A stretch of DNA of 64,000 nt, from positions 744,001 to 808,000 of the forward strand of contig NC_081339.1 of NCBI RefSeq assembly GCF_022539665.2. Reading direction: 5' to 3'. This document shows, piece after piece, positions 11,101 to 24,537 of this stretch. The notes beneath the pieces were generated by a model. The model ran no database searches. It worked only from the letters and a program-made list of their open reading frames with translations, and was not told the origin of the DNA. The DNA is from Daphnia carinata. Its lineage: Eukaryota > Arthropoda > Branchiopoda > Diplostraca > Daphniidae. How positions within the stretch are numbered: position 1 is the stretch's first letter; every line of letters starts with the position of its first letter. The position numbers and the translations under genes were made by a program.

Positions 11101-14100
11101 AAATCCCAAGTCATGTTGGCCAGCCAAAAAGTCACAAAATGAACGCCGGACACGAATTGGAGGTGTTTTGCTTTCGTTACACGTTCCTTCACTACGGATA
11201 CAAAATGATACCGATAAAATAATAAAATAATTTAAAATTCAGTTCTTTTTGCCAAGTAAACAGTTTTTTGACGTATGGACAGCAATAATGAAATATGACG
11301 TGTTACCTAGAAAAATGACGAAGCTGGCGGCGAGGAATGCCATTCCAAAGGAAATGTTGAATCCAACCTGGAAACCAAGTGAACTGCTGGAAGCGTCGTT
11401 GTTAAGTTTGCTGAAGTCGTCGAACGGAAGCGGATGATTAGTAACAGTCAAACGGTACTCGGAATCGCCGGTGCGATGAACTAGTAAGGCATTGTGTATG
11501 AGATTGAGAGTAAGTGGCGGCACGTGGTACGGCTGATTATTAAACCAGGCGGTGGCCAACACTTTCTCCGTTTGTCTCCTGCGTGTCGGGAGTGTGCGGA
11601 AGGTCACGCCCGTCAACAAATGGAGATTGACGCCCGGTAGGTCATTGCTTGCTCGCTCCGTATAATACTCTAGCATGCTCTGGTTAAGCAGATCAACACG
11701 CTCGTATTTATTGTGGCCCGAGGTATCAAACTGGTCGGCGTAAATTTCCGTCAAGTTACGAGCGAGGATATTATCAGGCGTGGCCAACTCTACCAGGGTA
11801 TTGGTCGACAAGTAGTTCTCTAAGCGGATGGACAGGGACTTGGAGTTGGTGACGCCTGGAACTGTTTGTACCACAACCAAACTAATGGCAAGGAAGGCCA
11901 CGGGTATCAAAAGCTGCGCCGTGAAAAGTAGCCAATTTCGAACGGTGTACAGCAATTTCTTATTTAGCATGGCTCTAAATTGCTGCAAGAACAAATTGAA
12001 GCCCTTGTTACGAAGATCGCCGTTGGCACCCTCTTGCAGTAGACTTTGTGTCGACGAGGCCGAGTTGAGGTTGACTAACGTATCTTCGCGATTGGTATTT
12101 TGTCTTTCGATTTCATGGTGTCCAGCGTTGATTTCACCCACACGGATGAATACCTCTTCCATGGTGGTGACAGAAGCGCCATAGCTGGAGATGCCTAAAG
12201 CTCGCCGGTTTTGTTCTAACTCTTCGAATATTTGCTGGAATAGATGTGACTTGTCGCTGGGTAGTAGGTAGGTCAATTCCGCGCCGACGTTCTGATTGAT
12301 GGAGACTTCGGGAATAGATTTACGGATAAGTTCCGTGATGCGTTGGACTTCGCAGCAGCTTTCTTTGACAATCACCAAATGGTAACCGGCACCATATTTC
12401 TTCTTGAGAAACAAGGATGAACCTGTTTAAAGGTCAACGTTATCCGATGAAAAATAAAACCCGGATTGCACACAATACAAATACTAAGTTGCGCCAGTTG
12501 ACGTACCACAACATTGGATCTGTCCGCTAGCCATGATAGCTATCCGATCTCCCAACAGGTCAGCTTCTTCCATAAAATGAGTAGTAAGCAGGATGGTCCT
12601 GCCTACCTTTTCCGATTGTAATAGATCCCACGTTGACCGACGTGCGGATGGGTCCATACCGGAAGTCGGCTCATCTAACATGACAACCTAATAACAAATA
12701 AACAAAGAGCGACCGTTGCTGTAGGCGACTGACGACGTGACTGATTGATCAGCATGATTTGCGTACACGTACCTTGGATTCGCCGCAAAGGGCAATGCCA
12801 ACGGAAAGCTTCCGTTTCATGCCACCAGAAAGGGTAGAGGACATGGCCCGGCGTTTGTTTTCTAATTGCAAAGCTTTCACCATGCGATCAGTCTCGGCCC
12901 TGACTAGGTGAGACGGATAGCCTTTCAGTTTACAGAAAAAGTCCAAATGTTCTTCGACCGTCAGTTCGTCAAAGAGGATGTCATGTTGCGGACACAAGCC
13001 AAGGCTGCCTCGAACGCCTTAAAAGCAGATGAAACAAGAAGCAAAGATTTATACCAATGGAAGAAACAATGAAAGAAAAATGCACGCACTTTGAATGTCT
13101 TTGCGAATGTCAAAGCCGTTGACGAGAGCCGTTCCTGTGGTGGGCGGGAAAAGGCCCGTCAGCATCGACATTGTCGTAGATTTGCCGGCGCCATTGTGAC
13201 CGAGAAGAGCAGTGATTTGGCTTTCATACATATTTAGGTGAATGTTATTGACAGCCAATTTTCCTTTATGATATTCTTTTGCGAGTCCTTTGATTTGGAT
13301 GCCAGCACGAAGTCCGATCGGTTCCTCTTCAATGTACTCGGCGTTACGGGCCGTTCGCTCAGCACCGGTAAGTGTAATATCCTGAGCGGCTACGGAACTA
13401 CCGCACCAATAATCCCGCTATAATTTTCACAACGAAAAAAAAAAACCAACAAACAAACCATCCATTGTTAAAAACATGACTTGATTGATGATATCTAATA
13501 AAATAGAAAAAAAATGGCCAATCCAATTACCGTGAATGGGAAGTACCAAGGTTGAGGGACACCAAATTCACCGGGAAACACGGCTTCTATGTATAGCGCC
13601 AAAAGAAGATAGATAACCGCGTCGATGGCGAGCATGACGAGGACATCACCGAACGTGAAGTCGTCGTCAGGCGAAACGCCTCTGTTTATATTCTGCCATT
13701 GGATGCCTTCGCCTTTTGGAAATTTGACAGATCAAATGAGTTAATATGAAATTGCCCCAAGGTCTGCGTAAACTTACTAGAGCCTTCGAACATGGACATG
13801 AGTTGTGAGGCGAAGGCCATTGCCGTGTTCGAAAACAGACAGGAAATCAATTTGTCGGTACGAGTCAGTGTGGCGTAGCGCAATTGCAGGAAGAAGAAGG
13901 GAGAGTATGTGACGAACCAGATGATACCGGCTCCAGTTGCGGCCGAATTTGCTATTGGTGCGCAAAAACAAGAACGTTAGAGCAGACTTCTTATAATTTG
14001 TCGAAACGGAAAACACCTTTAGAGAAGAAGACGGTCATAAGGAAGCAAAACGAAATGCTTGTGATGGCGAAGACGAGCAGGAAAAAGAAGAACAGGGTTC

Positions 14101-16192
14101 CGTCCGATTTCTCCAGGACTGCGAGTGTTGACCCTCCATACCAGCGAGCCTTTAGGGATGAAACCGTACGATACCAGAAAAACAAAGAAAAATCAGAAAA
14201 TTAATCAAAATTAACATTGCAAATACATTTTAATCCTTCATGTAACAAAAAAATATAATAATTATTCCGTGGGGATTCCAGACATACCTTTAACAGGGCA
14301 GTAATCAGAATGATGGTAATGAGGATAAAGGCTAAAGATTTGACAAACCAGGCTGTCCAATGCAACCAGTTGGGAAGCCCCATCATTTTCATCGATTCCT
14401 GAGAAACAATAATGATCGTTAATAACTTGCAAATTGCTGTAAACGTAATCGGTAAGTTCAGTTTCTATAAATAATACCTTGAGCCGTCTTTCCTTTTCAT
14501 GGACAATACTCTTGACAATATTAAGTGCCGGATAAATGAAGCTGAGCATAATGATTAGTGGAAGCCATCCTTGAAGGGCCACCAGAAACTTGTCATCGGC
14601 GTAAGTTGGATAAGGGAATCGCCTCATTTCAATGTCAATGTCATTGGTACTTTTACCGGAAAGCATTTCAATGAGGACACGACTGACACCATCTTGCAAC
14701 GTCAGGAAGCCCTCTTTGTAGTAACCGGGATTGCCTCCTTCAGTACGATTTTTGAATCTAGGTCCAGGTAATTGAAAAATCGGGAACTGGTAGTCGGTCA
14801 TCCAAGTTTCAACTGGTGACCACGGGCTGCGGTCGTTGTTCATTACTCGTGGAGAGCCTTTCATTCGAATTTTGAACTAGAAAATAAATGACGTAGGCTA
14901 CTTAGTTTTTTTTTCTGCTTGTATCACTGCTGATGACGTGTCAATAGCCCCTCACGCAAGCATCACCTGGATGTCTTTAGGGAAAGTATCATCCTTGGGG
15001 AAAGAATTGGTGAACACTATTCCTCCAAGGAAATCAACAGAAGATTTGACTCCCAAACCAGCATTATAGTTTTTCATGATAAAGGCTTCCATTTCTTCTT
15101 CTGTAGCGAATCCGTAATTACTGACGCGCAGATTGGATCGCCTGGCCAGTCTTTCCATAACGTTGCGAACGACTGTGTTGTTGGGCGCCCAAGCGACGGG
15201 CCATTTGCGTGGTGGTAGCAAGCCAAACGGATCAAAGTTCAATGACGGATCGAAGCTGAAAGTCGACATCATGATTGACGAAGGGGAACTCAGTGTTTCC
15301 AAAGCAGATATGTTGTCCAAGTTTATCTGACGAAATAAGCAATGGAACAAGGAGGTTGCCATTAATGATGGACGAAGTAGTAACTACTTGGATAAATGAA
15401 CGTGAAACGGAAAAAGAAAGTTGGGCGAAAAGGAAATCACATCCTGGGAAAGAAGTTCTAACTTGTTTGCTATAGCTCGTTCGTTTCAAAGCTTTCATTC
15501 ATTCTTCTGCAGAACGGATAGGGCGGTCATTGAACCCAACATCTTTACACTTTCACTTCCGGGTATCATGCTGAAAGACTTCCCTTGCCCAAGGAGTTGT
15601 TGGAATGCAGATGCCGTCAGTGACCCTACACCTACGCAACATGCACTTCTGAACTGTAAGATATTACTGCACGTAGAAAGCGTGCACGTGAGTTATCCTG
15701 GGTAACGGACACAAACCAAAAATGGTACGTGCTTAATCGTATGGCTTATTCTAGGATGCGTTCTTTCCTTCGTAAAATGTGCTTTTAGGTCAAGAAAGAA
15801 TTAGGACAGAAAAAGAAATGACAACGAAATTCAAAAGCTACCTTCGATCCAACAGTCGGCAACGGCATGTTGGCAATCGAGCCTGATGGTATATCTGGTA
15901 GATTCTGACTCAGACGGTAGGCCGGGTAGACGGTAGCATTTTGGAAGACATCGGCCGGAGCCAAATCACGAATGATGACCAGCAATGAGGCGAAGAAAAC
16001 GGGTAAGGCAATCTCAACTAGTGTTTGGATCTTGTGTCGCTTCTGGACCACCCAGTTCTTCCACAAAAGTAGCTTAAACCGACTCCAACCGCTGGTCTCT
16101 TCAACGCCGGCATAATGGCCGCTGTTTCCACTGACTGTCGATGACCCGTGAGGTGGTAGTGGAGAGGCGTTCGGCAAAATCCCCGTGTCCAT
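8139..16192 (-). CDS. ABCA3: ABCA-subfamily full ABC transporter, ABCA3-like (21 coding exons)
   Basis: ATP-driven membrane lipid transporter. I joined 21 GT..AG exons, high to low: 16192-15842, 15326-14967, 14876-14478, 14398-14288, 14149-14017, 13951-13778, 13712-13531, 13417-13090, 13017-12773, 12687-12507, 12422-11307, 11191-10889, 10822-10601, 10542-10336, 10274-10151, 9956-9755, 9615-9428, 9345-9175, 8950-8610, 8504-8353, 8285-8139. They total 5637 nt (1878 aa plus TGA) with every phase consistent. NBD1 has Walker A GHNGAGKS (about residue 643), LSGGM (742) and LDEPTSGMD (765). NBD2 has GINGAGKT (1509), LSGGN formed across an exon junction (1608) and [10 protein letters not shown] (1631). 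Each half begins with a membrane helix and a large extracytosolic loop, as in the family. The length is slightly above human ABCA3 (1704 aa). The C-terminal LEQ/VFLNFA junction needs the last small exon; stopping at 8341 would truncate it. ABCA3 rather than another ABCA member is inferred from overall resemblance. Confidence 0.95.
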
Positions 16193-16223
16193 GAAGTCGC
16201 AAGACAGTCTCGATTTCAAGGGC

Positions 16224-17201
16224 CTGGATAACAAATGTTTGAAGTTTGTTAAATACAGACGGCAGGATGGTTGGCACGTGATCTTGCAAGAAATGGTGTT
16301 AAACTAGACAGTTGGGAATACAGACATAACGTGCAACACATTTAACCATGTCCTCAATAATCAAATGGCGAACGGCTGTTATAATGGTGACGTGTGATGG
16401 ACAGTGGCCGCACAACTCTTGGGGGACCAGCTGCCTTCACGCATAAACACCCACCAATACTAGTTAAATTTCGCCGTCTGCTGATAGTCAAATGTAAAAA
16501 AAAAAAAAAGAAAAGTGGGGTACCGTCATTGAGGAACTAGACTGCGCAGGGCACGCATAGTTTTCAACCACGAATGTGATAAACTAGCACAACCGAAAAA
16601 GTGAAAGAAGATGGAAAACAATGGGACAGCTGTTTGTTCATTGTCGTTCATGCGGCGTCTCCATAAAGCAGGACCTCGTAACTAGATTAAGCCATTTATT
16701 TCACTCATGCGTTTGCGTCGCTGGTCTTAAATTACTATCTGGATCCAAAGTTTAGGTAGGCAACAATTTGTACCAGATTTCTGACATCGAACAGCTCTTA
16801 TTTACGTAGAGGAGCGTCTGGAATCGAGTACTGTAGCCAAAATCTTTCAACTTTCTAGCGAAGATATTGCTTTTACACAAGCATCACATACTCAACTAAA
16901 AAATAAAAAAAAAAAACAAAAAAAACAATAACCACGTCGGACAATGGCGTCTACAAGTGGATCAAATTCATCTCGAGTCTCAGAAATAACATTTCCAGGA
17001 CTAAATAAAAACTCGCTGCGGGGTTTTATGGTTCTAAAAACGGATAGGGTTTACTAGCCCAATTTTTTCAGAAAAGAAACTTGATCTTGGGTAATGATTA
17101 TTAAATACGGTGATGTTTTAGTGGTTGCAGGCACACACGGAAAACAGGGACAATTTGATTGCGAACTAGAACGCTGTAGCCAAAAATAGTAAACCGCTTA
17201 C
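16224..17201. other. Probable intron or ABCA 5' region
   Basis: AT-rich with poly-A runs and no coding signal. It would be a 978-bp intron if the upstream exon at 17.2-17.4 kb belongs to the ABCA gene. Confidence 0.4.
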
Positions 17202-17407
17202 CCCTTAGACGGTGGTATGTGAGGATGAGGGCTAATTTTGGTGGTAGTCTTGCCATTTTCTCCTATCACGTAGATAGGCGGCGTGCGTCCGTTAGGTACA
17301 ATGTTGACGGGAATACTTTCTTGGAGGATCGGCACAAAATCCTCTTTCTTGTTGGAGTCCAGCAAGTCGCATGGAATGGACGGAAAGTTCAGGAGGGCTC
17401 GTTTCAT
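17202..17407 (-). CDS. Candidate upstream coding exon of the ABCA gene
   Basis: A 206-nt open stretch starts at ATG 17407 (AAAACATGA context) and ends at a strong donor, AAGGG|GTAAGC, leaving two bases of a codon. ABCA exon 1 has an acceptor at 16224 (TTATCCAG|GCCC) followed by 31 nt that are open and in exactly the matching frame up to the ATG at 16192. Splicing the two would therefore add 79 residues before that Met, including DLLDSNKKEDFVPILQE. ABCA proteins normally have a short N-terminus, so this could equally be a 5' UTR exon or an exon of another gene. A 17-codon upstream frame (ATG near 17464) precedes it. Confidence 0.4.
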
Positions 17408-17439
17408 GTTTTCACAGTCTCGTTGGAAGTGCCTTGGCT

Positions 17440-20365
17440 ACGGCGGCGGTGTGCGACTGTTTCATGTAGAAAACTATCGCATCATTTCTGCTGGACGAAA
17501 CGAAATGAAATAAGCAAATCAGATTTCAGTTAGTAAACGGCGAACACGTGAAAATCACTCGTGCAGCAGTCACTGGTGGAACTTGACATCCTAGACTGGT
17601 TTGACTTAGTCATTACGACTGAATACATCAACATTTCGAGAGTTACAAAGGCGTATGTTTAAAACCCTTTTCTTTCACACATATTAGCATTTTAAAAAAA
17701 ACCTAAAGGACGACTCGGTTTAATAGAAAAATTACCAAATGACGAAAAAAAAAAAGAAGACAAACAGAAAAAAGACGTCGATTCTCAGGGCCAAGATATA
17801 GCGGGCAGGCCAATTTTCCTGTTTCTAGTAATTCCAGTTCCTTATAGCCAGGCAGTTATACTTGTGCTATATGAATACAGAATAGTAAGTCATTCACGTG
17901 GTTTAAGCTAACATAACGGCGCACGGTTTCGTATTTCCAGAGTCCTTATTTGGTCGAAAGTGGGCCACAGCACCAAATAAAAAAAAAAATTTAAGACGAA
18001 AAAAAAAAAGAAAAAAAAAACTGTTACGTGTCAATGGTAAAAACTGGTGGAGCGTTCCGCCTGTCCACATCTACCGGTTTGGGAGTGAGAAAAGCTACTG
18101 CAACGATTCAAAAACTCGTTCTATTTGCACAGACAGGCTATGTGACTGTATAACAGTCACTTGCTGCACTCATATCGGTACCACTAGGTTTCATCTGTAC
18201 ACCTGCTGCTGCTCTTCTATTTTTTGTTCTCCTTTTTATGTCCAAAAATTTCTGACGGATCAGACGTCGACGCAGACGACACCTTGCAGCCGTTTCGAAT
18301 TCACGCTAAAGTGGTCGAGCAGCAATTGAAAGCTGTGGATTGTATAGTTGAATGAAAAGCACGCCACACGTACCACCATACGAGAAAATGTGTTTAAAGA
18401 CGCGAAAGAAGAAAAAAAGAAAGACGAAAGTAGGACATGAACAAGAGGAGGACTAGAAATGGTCCGAAACATTCGTTGGTTACGTCAGGTTGGAGGTCAA
18501 CGACCAGGCGTTTGTGGTGTATGAGCGCCACCGGACGGTTGCCCAAGGAAGGTATATAGGAAGGAGGGGAGAGGGATTCGCGGTGACGGTTCTTGTTAGT
18601 GGGTCAACCAACGGAATGTTCCAGGATGTCTTGGTCGCTGCCTCGCTGGAGGGCCACGAAACCCAGTTAGGGCGCACTCTCTCATGCTACATCTTTCCTA
18701 AGGCGCATAACTCTTACAGACAGTTCCTTGTCTGCCTTCCCCCACTTTTTTCTTTTTTCTCTTTTTTTCTTAGTTTTGCCTCTTTTCTTTTGACAGCATA
18801 AATTTAGATTTGGAACTATTTTAATGCTGAAATTAGGTGAGGGTATGGAAAGTGTATTGGTCCTACCGAAGTCATACGAATCAATGACGACCAAGAAAAT
18901 CGTGTTCAACGTTTGCACTCAAAGACTCGACTAGTTTGATTACCTTGTCTGTTAGCATCCCATGTGGTTCTACCTTTTCAAACTATAACAAAAACCGCAT
19001 GGCATGCCGATCTCACTTCCTGATTGCGACTTATTCAGGCGACAGTCGAATCACCTAGAAATGGCTGACCGACTCTTATATTTGGAACGCCATCTTGTCT
19101 CGCAAGATAGCTTGCAGCTGGCCCGTAAATTTTCCCTAATCCTACAGTCTCACATATTGAAACTATTCAACCGTGGTTTTAAAATTCTCTAATTAGTTGC
19201 AAATAAGGATTCTGCTGAAAAGAAAAGAAAAAAAACTAGCGATGATTAGGTCTATGGGGAGTCTAAGCATACATAGGTGCGGAAAAGGGCCGAGGCGAAA
19301 TGCATTTCAAATCGAAAGAAGCAGGTCAGAGTCAAGGTCACGTGACAGGTAAGAACCGTTAAACGGAAACCGGTGCCTGCCGTGCTAGAGGAGTCGCAGG
19401 GCTAGTATGAAGATCATCTCTTTCAATGGAGTTTGTTCCGCATCCAAGCGCCCAATACCTGGCCAAGCTACGGAGGTCAAGGTCGTACCACTAACACAAA
19501 TCCGATGGAAAAACAACAAAACAAGAACGGCACATAAAACTTGTAATGCTCCTTGTAAAGGAATACCCCCATAGGAGAGAGACAAACTGACACGAGGAGG
19601 AATACACCCAGCTTGAGCACCTTTGCAATGCGGAAGCGAAGCGACAGATATATTGCGCCGCAAAACCCAATTTTGGTAAAGATGCTGAGAGATGATAGTA
19701 TTTTTACTCCAGACGTATTCTCCTTTATTTTTATCGTTTACAACGGTAGCATGAAAATCGTAGAATCAGATAGGACATAACCCTTTTTTCTTGCGTTATA
19801 CAGCCATTCTTTCCTCTCTTTCCTTACTTAATTCTTGAGCAGAAAAAAAAAAAATACAACAGCAATACTGTTTCCGTCACGCCACTGCGAAAAAACAGCT
19901 CAATCGAAAGTTTTGCGAGCAGGATATCACGCAAAATAATGAAGTATTTCCAAAAGTACCTCAATACATAGTGGAATAAGTTTTTCTTTAACTTCTTTTT
20001 CTTCCTTGATTAGTTTTTCTTCGTATCGCATCATTTAACAGCGATAATCGCCGCCGTTTGGAAGCGTACTAAACACTTTGTTTTAATTTGGCCAAATGGT
20101 CCGGAAAACCCAATTTTTTTTTTTTTTTAAACAGACACGAGGGATTTAGTACTAGTTTCAATTAAATCTGAATGAGTTAATCGATGTTATCGTTTTTTCC
20201 CCCCTAGCCGTGAGCAGTAAGACCCCGGTGAACGCGCTGCGGTTATCACAGTTATAGACTTACGGAAAGGTATGGGTAGCATACAGCTCAGTATGAAAAG
20301 AGATAAGAAAATAAAAATTAGGAGGGGGGTGGGGAGAGAAAGAAGGAGAGAAAAGTAGGGATGGG

Positions 20366-20404
<39 letters not shown>

Positions 20405-21674
20405 ACTTTTTTGTGAGCCGTGCCACTGGAAAACCTGGTGTTGGCTATTTCTAACGGGACTCCGTCTTTCCTTTATCCGCAGGCAAAATTCTAACCATTG
20501 CACACACGTTCCTGCACCAACCTGTTTTCCGAGCTTTTATTTAACGTTCGTATAAAATTCAGGTAAAACTCGATTTGTTTTAGATTTTGCACAAATTAAA
20601 CTTCGCCGACTTGACGAAACAACTACCGGTTGATAGAGCCGCGTTAAGCAAATCCGATTTGGAAGCCAAGCCATATACTAGTCTGAACGAACTTTGAATG
20701 ACAGATTTTCTTGGAAGCAGCGATTCCGCAAGCTAAAAACAGCACAGTAAACATGGCGGATCCGTCAAAGGGTTCTTGACCTTAATAAAAATGCGTTGGG
20801 ATATAAGGTATCTAATCTACGAAAACCCTATTGGCTCTAGAAAAGCAGAATTGTAAATCTCAATCGATCCGCTTAACCATGTAGCAAACAAATACTTTGC
20901 CAATCTCTCTCTCCTCCCACCCACATCCTTCGCCCCTAAAATTAAAAACAAAAAAAAAAACAGAAGTTCTATGAACACTGTATCGTGAAAGGATAAGAAT
21001 GTAAATTTTACAGGGAAAAAAAAATCCTAATATAGCTGCAAATAGATCGTGCCCATCGTTTACATTCACAGATCGTAAGCTTACAGATAAATCTAGAATA
21101 GGCTAAACTGCAAACTTCAGATTTAATTATTATTGTTTTTACAATTAACCTGATGACGTTCGATCTTTCGTAGCCAACACGTTTAACTTGAAATATTGAA
21201 AAAGCAAAAGAAATCTGTTTTTTTTCCCTAAACGGTGAAACGCACTTGATCAACGGTACTGCGGTTGGTATGTTCGACGAGTCAAGTTTTTAAAAAGGGA
21301 GTACGCCTCGCAGCATTGACGACTACCAATTTATTTACAGGTAGCCAGCATATGAAATCCCATTCCCGTTGGAAAACCAAAAGCAATCAAAGAATCGTAC
21401 AGCCAAGTGCGATGCAGCGCCAATGCTTTGGATTTGAGCTTAAGAATATTAGGGGACTACACACACTTCCGTGCTGTGGGACTGCCATGCTAGCTCACCG
21501 TCGGTCCGTGGCCAGCAATGTACTAACGGTACTTCAGTTCTTTACAAAAACCGGGCTGATGTCCATATGACGCCAACCGACTGCCGTGCTAGCCATTTTT
21601 TCTTTTTTCTTTCGCTTTATCACGCAAACAAGCAAAATTTAACTCAATTGAATAAGAATGCGTTGCGCACTTAC
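17440..21674. other. Long region without a recognisable gene
   Basis: Several short open frames but none with a domain or good splice context. At 18,480-18,720 the base composition is more GC-rich and a TATATA box lies at about 18,552 on both strands, so a promoter for the minus-strand ABCA transcript is possible but unproven. A (GA)n microsatellite is annotated separately. Confidence 0.4.
20335..20402 (+). repeat. GA-rich tract with (GA)n microsatellite
   Basis: A purine-rich run ends in about 16 uninterrupted GA dinucleotides (about 20,371-20,402). Minus-strand open frames across it are serine/leucine low-complexity artefacts. Confidence 0.9.
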
Positions 21675-22055
21675 CATACGTGTGCTACAGTAACTGATCC
21701 GTGAATAATTCTCAATATCTTCAAAAAAGCGTTGGTGAGTTGGACAATACGGTGAGCTTAAAGTGCCACTAAGCCAAGGAAACCGATGGAAATAAATATG
21801 ATTGACTGGGTCGCTTAACAGCGATCTGTTTGCATACGCGAAGAAAATCAGCTGTTCCCTAAGAATGGTAAGCTCACACACCAACAAGCGCACAAGGTGA
21901 GGTGGACAAGATGACTGAAGTAGTTTGTAGGTCAGCACATCCATGTCGTTGACGGTAAACCTGCCGATTGCCGCCCCCAGTTGAGAAAGAGGGAGGAGTC
22001 CTGAATCAAAACGGTCCATCAGCCGCTCCAGGCGAAGAACCGGCACCAGTTCTTC
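21675..22055 (-). CDS. Candidate internal exon of an unidentified host gene
   Basis: The 381-nt open stretch (127 codons, phase 0 at both ends) is bounded by an acceptor, CAAACTTGCAG|GAA, and a strong donor, CGTATG|GTAAGT. The peptide looks like ordinary globular coding sequence: LRLERLMDRFDSGLLPLSQL near the start, then GRFTVNDMDVLTYKLL, CPPHLVRLLVCELTILREQL and FPWLSG. I do not recognise the family. Neighbouring exons were not found with confidence; an open stretch with acceptor TTTGTTCAG at about 22,361 is a weak upstream candidate. Its phase would also fit the exon at 17.2-17.4 kb if that began at 17,437. Confidence 0.5.
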
Positions 22056-24430
22056 CTGCAAGTTTGACTTCGTTTTTTTGTGTGTATGTTTTTCTTCTGT
22101 ATTATTCCTTTTTTCTTTTTTTTTTCAGTTCACCATTTTGACAATAGACAAAAATAAAAACTAAGACACTAAGCAAGAAGAGAAAACGCATGGGTCTTGT
22201 GCGAGAAAGCGATTCCCAACATACGTAAGAATCCATAAGATCTGGAAATTGGGAACGGGTATCTAACAGAAAATATGCCTTCACCGAGACTATGTAGTAT
22301 GTGCACCACAAGTCGACAACTAACCCGGAAATGAAGACGATACTCTTGCGGCTGCTTCACTGAACAAAGCAGTTGCTCTTCTTAATACATACTGCCCTCT
22401 GCATCAAATGTTGCTTCTTAAGCGCTACATCTGGTCGTCTTTTGTGCAACTTAATTCAAGTTATGTGCCAAAGCGATTGCGAAGCTTGCCGACGCCTAGT
22501 TTTCGAGTGCAAAGATATTCGCGATATTATTGATACGATTCCTGTTTAGGCGTCTAGGGTTTCTGGTCGCTAATGTGTCATAAATCGCATTACAACGTTG
22601 GATCTTGCACAATTGCTATTTCTTAGGCATGTTTTCCGTTTTATTTTTTAATCTCTCAATTCACAAATTTCTATAGTGATTAGTTGGGGATAGCGCGAAT
22701 TTCGACAGCAACTTGCTTAATGTGGTTTTGTTTGCTGTTACTGTGTTATTATGTTCAAGGAATCATTCAATTTTTTCTTCTGCTGTTCCCTTTTCGAAGT
22801 AAGCCATATTTTTTGTTGTTGTCTTGTAAGTTCTAACCCTGTTTGGTTGAGTGACTGGAACAAGCAATATGGTGAAAAGCTTCTGCATCGGCGATTGTTC
22901 GTATACAGGACGATTTTAAGAAGACACGAATTATTACCTCCTGTAATATACAGAGAGGCGTAATGCCTTGAAAATACACTGTGCTCTTTATGGAAGTGAA
23001 ACGGAATTAACAAATCCTAAAACGTGGAACAGCAAGAATAGCCGGCTGTTCATAAATATGAATGCCTCGGGCAAGTCTTACTTCCTGGTTGGCTGTACTT
23101 ACTTTGCGCATTTCCCCCCCTTTTGAGATATTTCCTTAATGATAATTCTGCCACTACATTTGTAGAGTATATATACATCATATGTTTCTTAGATAGGCTT
23201 CTGTGATAAATTACTCGAAAACGTTGCTTAAAGAATCTAACCCTAAACAATGCAAATGAAAACGAGACGAAAACCTGAATATTTTTTAATAGCATAAATA
23301 ACGTGCTGAAAAACACAAAAGAAGTCACCGGGCTAATGACACTCAAGTCTCTATATAGTTGAGCACAAAAAATCAACTCGGTGATTATAAAATATGGTAA
23401 AATTTTTGTTTAACACTGACAACTAAGTTGGGTGTATGAATGAACTGATTGTAAATAGCTCTAGTTAGAAAACAAATTTGTGTAGCCAAGTAATTCCTGA
23501 CATTGGATTTACATATTCCTAACAATTATGTATCTATTTGCTCCAAAGTCCCAAATTTATTGGGGTAACACTACAAAAAAGTAGTTATTTACTAATTTTT
23601 CATTTTGTAAACTGGAATCGATTATGAACCGCAAAAAAACAATTTACAGAAGTTTCTCTCAAATGCATTTTATCGTAAATTTCAAATGTAAGGGTTTGAA
23701 TCAGCGACTAGTAAAATTACGTGTGCAGCACACCTGAAGACGGTGTTCGCACGCTGGTCGTTTTCGGAGCTCAGTGACATGGGCTGTTCCGGCAAAGGAT
23801 GTTTCGCGCGAAATCGAGATAGAAAAAGTAGGTGGGGAGTGGCACCGTAAAATTTTCGACTCTCGCCAACGAAATAATGATGCGTTTAAGTACACGTTTT
23901 TTAAATGTTTCATTATCGGTGGTTGTGGATCAGCACGATGACGAAAACATGCTTCACTGTTGGCTTTCAATTTCGGTACAGTACAATAAAGCATAATGAG
24001 CAAAACAGATCCTCCAAGCAATCATGATACCTAGTCTCTGCAACCGTTAATGCAATATCTGTGGCGCCAACAAGTAATTGTCTTCTGCTTACGGTAACTG
24101 TAACCCATAGCGTCGGAAACACAATTTATGTAGGTAAAAACAAATTAACTTACATCCATCGAAGAGCTAATAACGTATGTTAATCCTGAACTTGCATTTA
24201 CAGGGATTTTAAATAGTTATGAAAAAGTTTTCTATTTGGAATTCAATTTATTACAGTAACATCCGCTAGGATAACTTATACCTTCACACTTTATTATGGA
24301 ACTGCAAGTTTCTTCTGAACTATTCTTTACGTTTTTTTTCCTCTACAATGAAACGCCCAATCGAAATTGGCCACACTTCTCCACTTAGATTTCTGACTAG
24401 GAATAAACATTTACATAATTCACATTAACG
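22056..24430. other. No gene recognised
   Basis: AT-rich intergenic DNA. The 106-codon minus frame at 23,701-24,021 has no ATG (it follows a TGA directly) and no recognisable domain, so it is not called. Confidence 0.45.
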
Positions 24431-24434
24431 AGTA

Positions 24435-24440
24435 TTTATT
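24435..24440 (-). promoter_or_regulatory. Polyadenylation signal AATAAA of ERCC1
   Basis: The minus strand reads CCTCAATAAATACTC about 100 nt after the ERCC1 stop codon. Position and sequence suit a 3'-end signal. Confidence 0.6.
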
Positions 24441-24537
24441 GAGGCATCTGTGACGAATAACCGTCCGAAATCATCCTAGTTGAAACACCATGAAGGCCAG
24501 CTACTTATTACTTACATACGAGACGAATAACGCTTGA

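Noticed and set aside
18490-18801. Plus-strand 103-codon frame as a gene
   Set aside because: It ends in a T-rich low-complexity tract, has no homology I recognise, and the opposite strand is equally open. A GC-rich promoter region is more likely.
20187-20503. Serine/leucine-rich minus frames
   Set aside because: Artefacts of the (GA)n microsatellite.
23701-24021. 106-codon minus frame with a hydrophobic start
   Set aside because: It has no ATG, begins right after a TGA, and shows no recognisable domain.
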